Of a stretch of DNA of 64,000 nt, positions 32,735 to 40,990 are shown piece after piece. Each line of letters starts with the position of its first letter. Position 1 is the first letter of the stretch. The notes under the pieces are model-generated. The model ran no database searches and was not told the DNA's origin. It was given only the letters and a program-made list of their open reading frames with translations. This DNA comes from Modestobacter sp. VKM Ac-2985 (GTDB lineage Bacteria > Actinomycetota > Actinomycetes > Mycobacteriales > Geodermatophilaceae): NCBI RefSeq assembly GCF_026967925.1, contig NZ_JAPVBI010000002.1, positions 558,001 to 622,000 of the forward strand, given 5' to 3'. A program made the translations under genes and the position numbers.

Positions 32735-32969
32735 CGCGGGCTCCTGATCATGGGGGACCTGCGCACCGTAGGAGTGGGCCACGTCTCAGGGCAACGGGGA
32801 GCGGTCCGCATCGTCGGACGCCGTCCCTCTCCGAGCACAGGGCTGCGCGACGGACGTGACCTGGGGCACACTCGGCCTCCCATGCCCTCCGGCGCATGCC
32901 GGACGAGAGGCGGCAGGCGGAGGGCGCACGACCCAGAACCCGGTCCCCCAGAACTGAGGAGATGCCCAG

Positions 32970-34196
32970 ATGGCTGGCAACAGAGGCGTTGCGTACATCG
33001 AGCCCGGCAAGGTCGAGGTGCACGAGACCGACTACCCGAAGCTGGAACTGCAGGACGGACCGGGGGTGAACCCGGCCAACGTGGGCCGCAAGCTCAACCA
33101 CGGGGTGATCCTCAAGGTGGTCACCACCAACATCTGCGGCAGCGACCAGCACATGGTCCGCGGCCGGACGACGGCGCCGCCGAACCTGGTGCTGGGCCAC
33201 GAGATCCTCGGCGAGGTCGTCGAGAAGGGGTCCGACGTCGAGTTCATCCAGGTCGGCGACCTCTGCTCGGTGCCGTTCAACATCGCCTGCGGGCGCTGTC
33301 GCAACTGCAAGGAGGGCAAGACCGGGATCTGCCTGAACGTGAACCCGGCCCGCCCCGGAGCGGCCTACGGGTACGTGGACATGGGCGGCTGGGTCGGTGG
33401 GCAGGCCGAGTACGTGACGGTGCCCTACGCCGACTGGAACCTGCTGAAGTTCCCGGACAAGGACCAGGCCATGGAGAAGATCCTGGACCTGACCATGCTG
33501 TCGGACATCTTCCCGACCGGCTTCCACGGGGCGGTCACCGCCGGGGTGAAGCCCGGCTCGACCGTGTACATCGCCGGGGCCGGCCCGGTGGGGCTCGCCG
33601 CCGCCGTCGGCGCCCAGCTGCTGGGCGCATCGGTGGTCATCGTCGCCGACCTCGTCGAGCAACGGCTGGCCCAGGCGCGCAGCTTCGGCTGCGAGACCGT
33701 CGACGTGTCCAAGGGCTCGCCGCAGGACCAGATCGAGCAGATCCTGGGCGAGCCGCAGGTGGACGCCGCCGTCGACGCGGTGGGCTTCGAGGCACGCGGC
33801 CACGGCGAGGGCGCGGGCAAGGAGGCGCCGGCGACGGTGCTGAACTCGCTGATGGAGGTCACCGCGGCCGGCGGCGCCATCGGCATCCCGGGGCTCTACG
33901 TCACCGGCGACCCGGGTGGCATCGACGAGGCGGCCAAGGTCGGCTCGCTGTCGCTGAGCCTGGGCACCGGCTGGGCGAAGTCGCTCTCCTTCACCACCGG
34001 CCAGTGCCCGGTGATGCGCTACAACCTCGGGCTGATGAAGGCGATCCTCAACGACAAGGTGCAGATCGCGAAGGCGGTCAACGCCACCACCATCTCGCTG
34101 GACGAGGCGCCGCAGGGGTACCAGGACTTTGACTCCGGTGCGGCGAAGAAGTACGTGATCGACCCGCACGGGATGGTCGGCAAGAAGGCCGCCTAG
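32970..34196 (+). CDS. fdhA: Formaldehyde dehydrogenase, glutathione-independent type
   Basis: The 408-residue zinc-dependent medium-chain dehydrogenase matches the glutathione-independent formaldehyde dehydrogenase (dismutating) group. It has catalytic zinc ligands in NICGSDQHM and LGHEILGEV, structural-zinc cysteines CGRCRNCKEGKTGIC and the NAD-binding GAGPVGLAAAVGAQLLGA with a following Asp (VVIVADL). It oxidises formaldehyde to formate with NAD without a thiol cofactor. The ATG has a GAGGAG site. It is divergent from dhaKLM. A broader aldehyde dismutase activity is possible. Confidence 0.88.
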   Translation: MAGNRGVAYIEPGKVEVHETDYPKLELQDGPGVNPANVGRKLNHGVILKVVTTNICGSDQHMVRGRTTAPPNLVLGHEILGEVVEKGSDVEFIQVGDLCSVPFNIACGRCRNCKEGKTGICLNVNPARPGAAYGYVDMGGWVGGQAEYVTVPYADWNLLKFPDKDQAMEKILDLTMLSDIFPTGFHGAVTAGVKPGSTVYIAGAGPVGLAAAVGAQLLGASVVIVADLVEQRLAQARSFGCETVDVSKGSPQDQIEQILGEPQVDAAVDAVGFEARGHGEGAGKEAPATVLNSLMEVTAAGGAIGIPGLYVTGDPGGIDEAAKVGSLSLSLGTGWAKSLSFTTGQCPVMRYNLGLMKAILNDKVQIAKAVNATTISLDEAPQGYQDFDSGAAKKYVIDPHGMVGKKAA

Positions 34197-34205
34197 GACG
34201 ACGCG

Positions 34206-34228
34206 GGCCCGGGGCGGGTGCCCCGGGC
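34206..34228 (+). terminator. Hairpin after fdhA
   Basis: GCCCGGGG and CCCCGGGC form an eight-base stem with a six-base loop, ten bases behind the fdhA stop and eight bases before the end of the converging acetyltransferase gene. Confidence 0.6.
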
Positions 34229-34236
34229 TCGCTGCG

Positions 34237-34791
34237 TCACCACAGGTCGCCCCGGCGCCAGTCGCAGACCAGCCGGACGGCGGGGTCCAGCGGCGCCGGG
34301 GTGGCCGGGGTGGGCAGCACGAACACCGGTTCACCCGGGGTGGCGACCACCCCTTCGGGGGTCAGCGCCGCCAGGTCGCCGGACCAGGAGAGCCACCCGC
34401 GCGCGCCGTACAGCCGGGCGCCGTCCTCGCTGGCGGCCAGCGCGCCGAGCTCGAAGCCGCCCCGGACGAACCGTTCCGCCTCGGCCATCACGGCTGCGCC
34501 GACGCCGCGGCGGCGCAGACTGGCCGCGGTGGCGACGGCCTCCACGTAGCCGGTCCGCAGCGTCCGGCCGGCAGCGATGAGCTGGCGGACGACGACGGCA
34601 GCGTGCCCCGCCAGCTCGCCGTCCACGGTGGCCAGCACGTGCACACCCCCGAGGGCGTGCGACCAGTCGTCGTCGCTGAACCCGCCGGTGAACGCCGTGT
34701 CGAGGAAGCCCCGGAGCCGGTCGAGCTCGGCTGTGGAGAGGTCGGCGGTGGGGGCGCTGCGGACGGTGACCGTCGGCCGGGGGGAACTCAC
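34237..34791 (-). CDS. aac(2')-I: AAC(2')-I-type aminoglycoside 2'-N-acetyltransferase
   Basis: The 184-residue GNAT protein follows the mycobacterial AAC(2')-Ic protein along its whole length: TAFTGGFSDDDWSHALGGVHVL, LRTGYVEAVATAASLRRRGVGAAVM (acetyl-CoA loop RRRGVG), GFELGALAASEDGARLYGARGWLSW, VFVLPTPA and the terminal LVCDWRRGDLW. The family transfers acetyl from acetyl-CoA to the 2'-amino group of aminoglycosides such as gentamicin. It stands alone next to a tRNA and converges on fdhA. Family assignment is firm by eye; activity and the natural substrate are unknown. Confidence 0.85.
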   Translation of the reverse strand: MSSPRPTVTVRSAPTADLSTAELDRLRGFLDTAFTGGFSDDDWSHALGGVHVLATVDGELAGHAAVVVRQLIAAGRTLRTGYVEAVATAASLRRRGVGAAVMAEAERFVRGGFELGALAASEDGARLYGARGWLSWSGDLAALTPEGVVATPGEPVFVLPTPATPAPLDPAVRLVCDWRRGDLW

Positions 34792-34850
34792 CGGACCAGC
34801 TTCGCGGAGGCGTCGCCGTGCCGCCCCTGAGGGGGCTGCTGGAGGAGGAG

Positions 34851-34921
34851 AGCGGGTGACGAGAATCGAACTCGCACTGTCAGCTTGGGAAGCTGATGTT
34901 CTACCATTGAACTACACCCGC
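34851..34921 (-). tRNA. tRNA-Gly (anticodon CCC)
   Basis: The minus strand gives a 71-nt cloverleaf. The acceptor stem is GCGGGTG/CACCCGC with discriminator T. The D arm is GTTC-AATGGTA-GAAC, the anticodon stem TCAGC/GCTGA with loop TTCCCAA (anticodon CCC), and the T arm GCGAG-TTCGATT-CTCGT with one G-T pair. The discriminator U and acceptor stem suit glycine. CCA is not encoded. It is the only tRNA in the window. Confidence 0.95.
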
Positions 34922-34955
34922 GGCAGGTCAGTGACCTGTCGGAGAGCTTAGCAAG

Positions 34956-34994
34956 ACAGTCGCCCCCGACCGGAACCCGGTCGGGGGCGACTGT
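34956..34994 (-). terminator. Terminator of the subtilase gene
   Basis: A perfect 17-bp stem (ACAGTCGCCCCCGACCG and partner) with a five-base loop lies 12 bases behind the subtilase stop and 35 bases before the tRNA. Confidence 0.85.
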
Positions 34995-35005
34995 GTCTCA
35001 GCGGC

Positions 35006-37729
35006 TCAGAGCAGCACGCCTCGGCAGCTGCTGCTGCAGTCCAGCGACCAGAACGAGCTGCCCAGCCGGCCGAAGGTCGCCGACCGCACCAGCCGCTCGC
35101 CGTCCGGCCCGACCGCGGTGACCACGGAGGAGCCGCCGCCGGTGTCCGGGGTGCTCCCGGCATCCGGCGCCGTCCCGTCGCCGGCATCCGGCGCCGGGTC
35201 CGTGCCGCCGCCGCCGGTCGGCTCCGCGACGTAGGTGAGACCGTCGGCCAGCACCGAGGACTCCGTGCCGGTCGGACCGAAGACGAAGACGTCGTACACG
35301 CCCGCCACCAGCTCCGGTGCGGTGAAGACGACCGACGTGCTGTCGGCGCTGACGACGATGGCCACCCGGGTGTCCCCGATCCGCACCCGTGCGCCGTCGG
35401 GGACGTCGGTGCCGGTGACCGTGACCCGCGTCCCGCCGGCGGTGCTGACGACCGACGGGGAGATGCTGGTCAGGCCGAACGGCCCGACCTCGGGGTAGGT
35501 GACGACGGGCGGCGGGGTGCTGCCGTCCGGGGCGGGGTCGGTGGTGCCGGGGTCGGTCGTCCCGGGGTCGGTGGTGTCCGGGCCCGGCGTCCCGGGGTCT
35601 GTGGTGCCCGGGTCCGGCGTCCCGGGGTCTGTGGTGCCCGGGTCGGTCGTCCCGGGCTCAGTGGTGTCGGGGTCGGTGGTCTCCGGGTCCGGCGTCCCGG
35701 GGTCGGTGGTCTCCGGGTCGGTCGTGCCGGGGTCGGTGGTCTCCGGGTCCGTCGTGCCGGGGTCGGTGGTGCCCGGGTCCGTCGTGCCGGGGTCGCTCGT
35801 GCCGGGCTCGCTCGTACCGGGGTCGGTGGTGCCCGGGTCGGTCGGGCCGGGCTCGCTCGTGCCGGGGTCCGGCGTCCCGGGCTCGGTGGTGCCGGGGTCG
35901 GTGGTGCCCGGGTCGGTCGTCCCGGGGTCGGTGGTGCCCGGGTCCGTCGTCCCGGGGTCGGTCCCCGGCGTCGTCCCGCCGTCCGGTGCCGGTGCCGGGG
36001 TCGAGGTGGCCCCGACCAGCAGCGGCGCGGCGAAGGTGCCGCCGAACGGCTGACCGTCCACGAGCAGCTGCGCGCTCAGCGCGTAACGGCCCGGGGCGAG
36101 GTCGGCCGACGGGGCGAGCTCCACGCCCTCCACCGTGGTCAGCGTGCCCAGCGGGACGGTGACCTGGCCGGCGTCGTCGGTGGTCAGCGTCGTCCCGGCG
36201 ACCGTGACGGGCTCACCGGACAGCGCCCAGACCTCCCCGCCGTGCTCCATGCCCAGGCCGAGCACGAGCTCGTAGGTCCCGGCCAGTTCCGGGCCGGTCA
36301 TCCGGACCCGCGGCGTCGCCGGGCCCGTCGGGGCCGTCGTCGAGGTGAACTGGTAGCCGACGGAGGCCGCACCGGGGTCCAGTCGGCTGACGTTCAGCCG
36401 GCCACCGGTGACCGACTTCCCGGTGAAGGCGGCGATCGGGTCGACGTCGGCCAACAGCGCCGTCCGCAGCTCGGCGACGGTGGCGGTCGGCAGGGTGGCC
36501 CGGTACAGCGCCAGTGCGGCGGCCACCTGGGGGGCGGCGATCGAGGTGCCGCTCACCAGCTGATAGCCGCCGTCGTGGGCGGTCGTGACGACGAACTCGC
36601 CGGGGGCGAAGAGGTCGACGGACGTCGCGCCGTAGGCCGAGGAGGCGGCGACGGTGTCGGCGGCGGTCGAGTTGCCGACCGTCACGACGTTCGGCTCGGT
36701 CAGGCTGGCCGGGTAGACCAGCGAGGTGTCCCGGTCAGCGGCGTCGTTGCCGGCGGCGGCGGCGACCAGCACGCCGCGCGCCTCGGCGTAGGCGACGGCG
36801 GCGCGCAGGTTGTCCAGCGCGGACCCGGTGACCGGCCCGCCCCACGAGGCGTTGACGACGGCGGCGCCGTGGTCGGCGGCGTAGCGGATCGCCTCCGCGC
36901 CGAGGTGGACGTCGACGTCTCCGCCGGTGCCGATCACCAGTGGCATGAGGGTCACGTCCGGGGCGACGCCGACCGAACCGGCGCCGTTGTCCTTGCGCGC
37001 GCCGATGACCCCGGCGACCGACGTGCCGTGCCCGCCCCCGGCGCCGTTGTCGACGTCGGGGGAGTTCGTCGCGAAGTTCCAGCCGTGGCAGTCGCCGGCC
37101 AGGCCGTTGCCGTCCACGTCGGCCGAGCCGCAGGGCTCGGCCGGGTTGGTCCACAGCGAGCCGGCCAGGTCGGGGTGGTCGGAGTCGAAGCCGGTGTCGA
37201 CGACGGCGACGACGATGCCGGCGCCGGTGGAGGCGTCCCAGCCGGCCGAGCCGTCGATGTCGGCGTCGGGCTGCACCGGGGACTGGCCGTAGGCGTTGTC
37301 CCCGGTGTTCTCCAGGTGCCAGGCGTACGGCGCGTAGTAGGGGTCCGAGGCGGTGCCGGACACCGGTACCGAGGGCGAGACCTCGACGGCGGCGATGCCG
37401 GGCAGGGAGCGCAGCCGGGGCAGTGCGGTGCGGTCCACGGCGACGAGCGCGGTGCCGTCGGAGAGCCGCTGCGCGGAGTCGACGCCGTCCTGCTGGTCCA
37501 GCCCGGCCAGGAACTCCGGTGTCGCGTCCCCCGCTGCCGCGGTGACCACGTAGCGGGTCAGCCCGTCGCCGGGGCCGAAGCCCTCGGCCACGGGGAGCGG
37601 CGGACCGACCAGCGCGTCGACCGCCGCCGCGCCGCCGAAGCCGGTCAGCGCAGCGGCGACGACGGCGACCACGCGCACGCCCCGGCGGTGCGCGGGCAGT
37701 CGACTGCCCTGGTGACCCACGAGATCCAT
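35006..37729 (-). CDS. Secreted S8 subtilisin-like protease with DPGTT repeats and IPT/TIG domain
   Basis: The 907-residue protein has a basic N-terminus and hydrophobic signal segment (residues 18-40), a propeptide-like region (58-120), then the S8 domain with Asp178 (VVDTGFDSDHPDL), His234 (GGGHGTSVAGV), oxyanion Asn328 (AAGND) and Ser396 (SGTSIAAPQVAA). A beta-rich region (about 450-575) is followed by 28 five-residue units of the type DPGTT (591-730), an IPT/TIG domain (about 745-840) and a cysteine-containing end (LDCSSSCRGVLL). The repeat may span the cell wall. It is monocistronic. Substrate is unknown. Confidence 0.88.
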   Translation of the reverse strand: MDLVGHQGSRLPAHRRGVRVVAVVAAALTGFGGAAAVDALVGPPLPVAEGFGPGDGLTRYVVTAAAGDATPEFLAGLDQQDGVDSAQRLSDGTALVAVDRTALPRLRSLPGIAAVEVSPSVPVSGTASDPYYAPYAWHLENTGDNAYGQSPVQPDADIDGSAGWDASTGAGIVVAVVDTGFDSDHPDLAGSLWTNPAEPCGSADVDGNGLAGDCHGWNFATNSPDVDNGAGGGHGTSVAGVIGARKDNGAGSVGVAPDVTLMPLVIGTGGDVDVHLGAEAIRYAADHGAAVVNASWGGPVTGSALDNLRAAVAYAEARGVLVAAAAGNDAADRDTSLVYPASLTEPNVVTVGNSTAADTVAASSAYGATSVDLFAPGEFVVTTAHDGGYQLVSGTSIAAPQVAAALALYRATLPTATVAELRTALLADVDPIAAFTGKSVTGGRLNVSRLDPGAASVGYQFTSTTAPTGPATPRVRMTGPELAGTYELVLGLGMEHGGEVWALSGEPVTVAGTTLTTDDAGQVTVPLGTLTTVEGVELAPSADLAPGRYALSAQLLVDGQPFGGTFAAPLLVGATSTPAPAPDGGTTPGTDPGTTDPGTTDPGTTDPGTTDPGTTEPGTPDPGTSEPGPTDPGTTDPGTSEPGTSDPGTTDPGTTDPGTTDPETTDPGTTDPETTDPGTPDPETTDPDTTEPGTTDPGTTDPGTPDPGTTDPGTPGPDTTDPGTTDPGTTDPAPDGSTPPPVVTYPEVGPFGLTSISPSVVSTAGGTRVTVTGTDVPDGARVRIGDTRVAIVVSADSTSVVFTAPELVAGVYDVFVFGPTGTESSVLADGLTYVAEPTGGGGTDPAPDAGDGTAPDAGSTPDTGGGSSVVTAVGPDGERLVRSATFGRLGSSFWSLDCSSSCRGVLL
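35540..35959 (-). repeat. 28 tandem 15-base units in the subtilase gene
   Basis: The 420 bases encode 28 five-residue units with consensus DPGTT and variants EPGTP, DPGTS, DPETT, DPDTT and GPDTT. The repeat leaves a long open frame on the opposite strand (GSVVP repeats), which is only its shadow. Confidence 0.95.
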
Positions 37730-37815
37730 CCGGTCCTCCTCCGCGGCGCACCCCGTGCTCTCACGGCAGTGCTCGACGGAGGTGCATCGGCCTCGCCGGC
37801 CCGCGGCTGGAGGGG

Positions 37816-37857
37816 GCCGGGCGCCGGTCCACCCCCTCGGGTGAACGGGCGCCCGGC
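37816..37857 (-). terminator. Hairpin behind the chemoreceptor gene
   Basis: GCCGGGCGCC and GGCGCCCGGC form a perfect 10-bp stem with a 22-base loop immediately behind the stop codon at 37859. Confidence 0.65.
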
Positions 37858-37858
37858 A

Positions 37859-38806
37859 TCAGCCCCGCATCGCGCCGAGGAAGCCGGTCATCTCCGAACG
37901 CAGCTTCTCCGCCATCCGGGACAGCCCGGTGGTGTCCCCGGCCGGGCCCAGCGACGCGGAGCCGTCCACGGCGGCGGCGATCCCGTCGACCAGGCCGTTC
38001 ATCTCCGCCACCGTCGTGCCCACGGTGCTCATGCCGGCGGCGACGTCGTCGCACGCGGTGCGCATCGACTCGACCTGGGCGGTGATCCGCTCGGTCGACC
38101 GAGCGGTCTCGTCGGCCAGGTCCTTGACCTCGGAGGCCACCACCGCGAAGCCCTTGCCCGCCTCACCGGCGCGGGCCGCCTCGATGGTGGCGTTGAGCGC
38201 CAGCAGCCGGGTCTGTGCCGCCACCGCGTCGATCATGGCCACGATGCCCTTGATCTCCGCCGACGAGCGGGTCAGCGAGTCGATGGTGCCGCGGGCGGCA
38301 GCCACCTCCGTGCTCGCGGCCGTCGCCGCCTGGGTCAGGCCGTGGGCCGAGGCGGACAGCTCGGTGGACGCCGTCGCGACCTGCTCGCTCATCCCGAGCA
38401 CGACCGTCTCGAACTCGTCGGCCAGCTGCAGCCGGGAGGTCTGCGCCTCGGCCACCCGGGACGCCGACTCCCGCATCGCTGCTCGGGCAGAGTTGATCAC
38501 CTCCGCGCCGCGGCGGTAGGCGCCGGAGAGACCGGTCAGCAGCAGCGTGCGGTGGAACCGGCCCTCCGCTGCCGAGGTCAGCGCGGCTCCGGCCTCGCGG
38601 ACGAAGGCGTCGGAGACGTCCAGCACCCGGTTGACGCTGTTGTGCAGCGCGACCAGCTCGGGGACGTCGCAGGACCCCGGGACCGGACGGCTGCGCGCCT
38701 CCAGGTCGCCGGCGGCTGCGCTCTCGCATGCGGCCACGAGCTGCTGGACGAACGCTCGGTAGACCTCCAGCTCGGCTGCGTCGCTGCGGGGGGTGCGTCG
38801 TGCCAT
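37859..38806 (-). CDS. Soluble methyl-accepting chemotaxis protein
   Basis: The 315-residue protein has no membrane segment. An N-terminal helical region (1-120) precedes the MCP signalling hairpin, whose tip reads [50 protein letters not shown], which binds CheW and CheA. I start at ATG 38806 ([13 protein letters not shown]), one base after the stop of the PAS gene; a GTG at 38815 would overlap. The layout suggests that the upstream PAS protein is its sensory half. A cytoplasmic or protein-anchored cluster is expected. Confidence 0.88.
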   Translation of the reverse strand: MARRTPRSDAAELEVYRAFVQQLVAACESAAAGDLEARSRPVPGSCDVPELVALHNSVNRVLDVSDAFVREAGAALTSAAEGRFHRTLLLTGLSGAYRRGAEVINSARAAMRESASRVAEAQTSRLQLADEFETVVLGMSEQVATASTELSASAHGLTQAATAASTEVAAARGTIDSLTRSSAEIKGIVAMIDAVAAQTRLLALNATIEAARAGEAGKGFAVVASEVKDLADETARSTERITAQVESMRTACDDVAAGMSTVGTTVAEMNGLVDGIAAAVDGSASLGPAGDTTGLSRMAEKLRSEMTGFLGAMRG

Positions 38807-38807
38807 C

Positions 38808-39386
38808 TCAGGCACCCTTCTCGCTGATGATCGACCAGATGAAGTCCTCGTAGCTGGGCGCCCGTTCGGCGATCAGCCGCTGCAGCAGCTCGCTCGACGC
38901 AGCGACCGCGGCCCGCGCGGTCGGGTGCCGTCGCTCCTCGGCGAGCAACTGGTCGTAGAGCGGCTCGACCGCGGCGATCCCGGCCCGGGAGGGGCAGCGC
39001 CGGTTGGAGTGGTAGCCCACGACGGAGCCGTCCGGCCCGTAGGACGGCGTGACGTGCGCGAGCACCCAGTAGTGGGCGCCGTCGGCGGCCAGGTTGTCGA
39101 TGTAGGCGAACAGCTCCTGCCGCTGGGCCAGGGTCTCCCACAGCAGGGCGAACACCGCACGCGGCATGTCCGGGTGCCGGATCAGGTTGTGCGGCTGCCC
39201 GATGACCTCGTCGAGGGAGTACGCGCCGACCCGCAGGAACACGTCGTTGGCGTAGGTGATCACCCCGCGAGCGTCCGTCTTGGAGACGATCAGCTCGTCG
39301 GGGGAGAACGTGCGTTCCACTCCGGTCGGCCGCACGGCACGGCGTCCCGTGCGAGGACTGTCCGGTGTTGCTGTCGTCAGGACCAC
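38808..39386 (-). CDS. Aer-type PAS sensor protein
   Basis: The 192-residue protein contains one PAS domain with the Aer signature [54 protein letters not shown] and [23 protein letters not shown]. In Aer this domain binds FAD and senses redox or oxygen. A helical tail follows ([27 protein letters not shown]). There is no HAMP, membrane or MCP part; these lie in the next gene, one base downstream. The GTG start at 39386 with a weak GCAGGGG site is the best choice. Ligand is inferred. Confidence 0.85.
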   Translation of the reverse strand: MVLTTATPDSPRTGRRAVRPTGVERTFSPDELIVSKTDARGVITYANDVFLRVGAYSLDEVIGQPHNLIRHPDMPRAVFALLWETLAQRQELFAYIDNLAADGAHYWVLAHVTPSYGPDGSVVGYHSNRRCPSRAGIAAVEPLYDQLLAEERRHPTARAAVAASSELLQRLIAERAPSYEDFIWSIISEKGA

Positions 39387-39522
39387 GGGCCCCTGCTTCC
39401 GTCCACTGCCGTTCCGGCACTCCGATGTCTCCGGACTACATCGGCAGGTCGCTGAGGCTGTTGACCTGGGTCGGCCGAGACGGGACCAAGGTCCCGTCGG
39501 GCCGGTCCCTAGACTCCGCGCC

Positions 39523-40116
39523 ATGCTGCTGTCCGACCGCGACATCCGAGCGGCCCTGGCGACCGGCCGGCTCGGGATCGAGCCCTACGAGCCGGCGATG
39601 GTGCAGCCCTCGAGCATCGACGTCCGGCTCGACCGGTTCTTCCGGGTCTTCAACAACGCCCGGTACACCCACATCGACCCGGCGGAGCAGCAGGACGACC
39701 TCACCACGCTGGTCGAGCCGACCGGCGACGACGCCTTCGTGCTGCACCCGGGCGAGTTCGTGCTCGGGTCGACGCTCGAGGTCGTCCGCATCCCCGACGA
39801 CCTCGCCGCCCGGCTGGAGGGGAAGTCCTCCCTGGGGCGGCTGGGCCTGCTCACCCACTCGACGGCGGGCTTCGTCGACCCTGGCTTCTCCGGGCACATC
39901 ACGTTGGAGCTCTCCAACGTGGCGAACCTGCCGATCACGCTCTGGCCGGGGATGAAGATCGGCCAGCTGTGCCTGTTCCAGCTGAGCTCGGCCGCCGAGC
40001 ACCCCTACGGCTCGGCGGTCTACGGCTCGCGCTACCAGGACCAACGCGGACCGACGCCGTCCCGGTCCTTCCGCAACTTCAACCGGGCCGAGACCCGCCG
40101 CCCCGACCCGGCCTGA
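39523..40116 (+). CDS. dcd: dCTP deaminase
   Basis: The 197-residue trimeric dUTPase-fold enzyme starts with [21 protein letters not shown] and carries [11 protein letters not shown], the catalytic [31 protein letters not shown] and the C-terminal lid [17 protein letters not shown]. It converts dCTP to dUTP; many actinobacterial enzymes are bifunctional and go on to dUMP, which is likely but not provable here. The ATG at 39523 fits the family start. It is divergent from the PAS-MCP pair (136-base gap). Confidence 0.93.
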   Translation: MLLSDRDIRAALATGRLGIEPYEPAMVQPSSIDVRLDRFFRVFNNARYTHIDPAEQQDDLTTLVEPTGDDAFVLHPGEFVLGSTLEVVRIPDDLAARLEGKSSLGRLGLLTHSTAGFVDPGFSGHITLELSNVANLPITLWPGMKIGQLCLFQLSSAAEHPYGSAVYGSRYQDQRGPTPSRSFRNFNRAETRRPDPA

Positions 40117-40206
40117 GCCGTCTCCCGGGTGGCGGGTGTCCGACCCCTCGGTGAACGGTGGCGCGAGGCCGGATGACGGGCCGCCTTCCGGGGTAGGGCC
40201 AGCCCC

Positions 40207-40980
40207 ATGGACCCCCGGGACACCGCTGTTCTCCTGCCTCAGCCGTCGGGCAACCACGTCGTGGACGGTTTCTTCGACTGCGCCGAGGAGTCGGCGCACT
40301 ACGCGTTCTCGGTCCAGCTCCTGCTGACCCAGTACGCGACCCTGGTGCCCTGGCAGGCCGAGGGCGTGGCGGAGCTCGGCAGCGGCGACGCGCGGGCCAT
40401 CGCGCACGTCGTGCGGGCGGTGCCCGGGTTGCAGGTGCACGGCACCGACATCAGCACGACGTCGGTCGAGCGGGCCCGGCAGACGATCGACGGCCTCGGC
40501 GTCAGCGACCGCTACACCGTCGAGCACGGTGACTTCTTCGCCTGGGCCGACTCCCCGGCCGGGCGGGACGTCTCCACGGTGATCGCCAACCCGCCCTACA
40601 TCCCCGCGCCGGACGCCGACATCCTGATGCCCGAGCTCTGGGGCGGCTGGTACGGCAACGACATGGTCCTCCGGCTGCTCAAGGCCGGATTCGAGCACCT
40701 GCTGGTCGCGCTGCCCAGCTACTCCGACCCCGCCGCCACCCTGTCGACGGCGCGTGACCTCGGGTACCAGGTGGCCAACTTCCTGGCGATGGGCCTGGAG
40801 TTCGGGGCCTACAGCGGGGAGTCGAAGGTCCGGCAGCACATCGCCGCGCTGACCGCGGAGGGGCACGGCTGGGCGGGCGAGGACTCCTACGTCGTCGCCG
40901 TCGCGTTGCTGACCCGGTCACCGGAGCTGCGCCGGGACCGGTCGACCGAACTGCTGCGCGCCCTGCAGCTGCCGGTCTGA
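40207..40980 (+). CDS. Class I methyltransferase with NPPY motif
   Basis: The 257-residue protein has motif I VAELGSGDARAIAHVV, a following acidic VHGTDISTTSVERARQ and the motif IANPPYIPAPDA typical of HemK/PrmC-like and RlmF/TrmN-type N-methyltransferases that act on planar amides or bases. The N-terminus (HVVDGFFDCAEESAHYAFSVQLLL) is not that of PrmC. The target may be protein glutamine, nucleic acid or a small molecule. The ATG at 40207 follows GGGTAGGGCC without a good ribosome site. Confidence 0.75.
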   Translation: MDPRDTAVLLPQPSGNHVVDGFFDCAEESAHYAFSVQLLLTQYATLVPWQAEGVAELGSGDARAIAHVVRAVPGLQVHGTDISTTSVERARQTIDGLGVSDRYTVEHGDFFAWADSPAGRDVSTVIANPPYIPAPDADILMPELWGGWYGNDMVLRLLKAGFEHLLVALPSYSDPAATLSTARDLGYQVANFLAMGLEFGAYSGESKVRQHIAALTAEGHGWAGEDSYVVAVALLTRSPELRRDRSTELLRALQLPV

Positions 40981-40990
40981 GCCCGGTCGC

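Noticed and set aside
32735-32969. Possible riboswitch or small RNA in the dhaK-fdhA gap
   Set aside because: I found no conserved riboswitch core or long stem; only a good ribosome site for fdhA.
34851-34921. tRNA-Gly as an integration site of a genomic island
   Set aside because: No integrase gene, no second copy of the tRNA 3' end and no change in composition were seen on either side.
35540-35959. Short tandem repeats that could be mistaken for a CRISPR array
   Set aside because: The 15-base units are contiguous, in frame and coding, with no spacers. No cas genes are in the window.
35499-36053. Open frame on the plus strand with GSVVP repeats, resembling a repeat protein
   Set aside because: It is the exact antisense of the DPGTT repeat in the subtilase gene. 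The subtilase has a complete catalytic triad and flanking domains, while the plus-strand frame has no other features.
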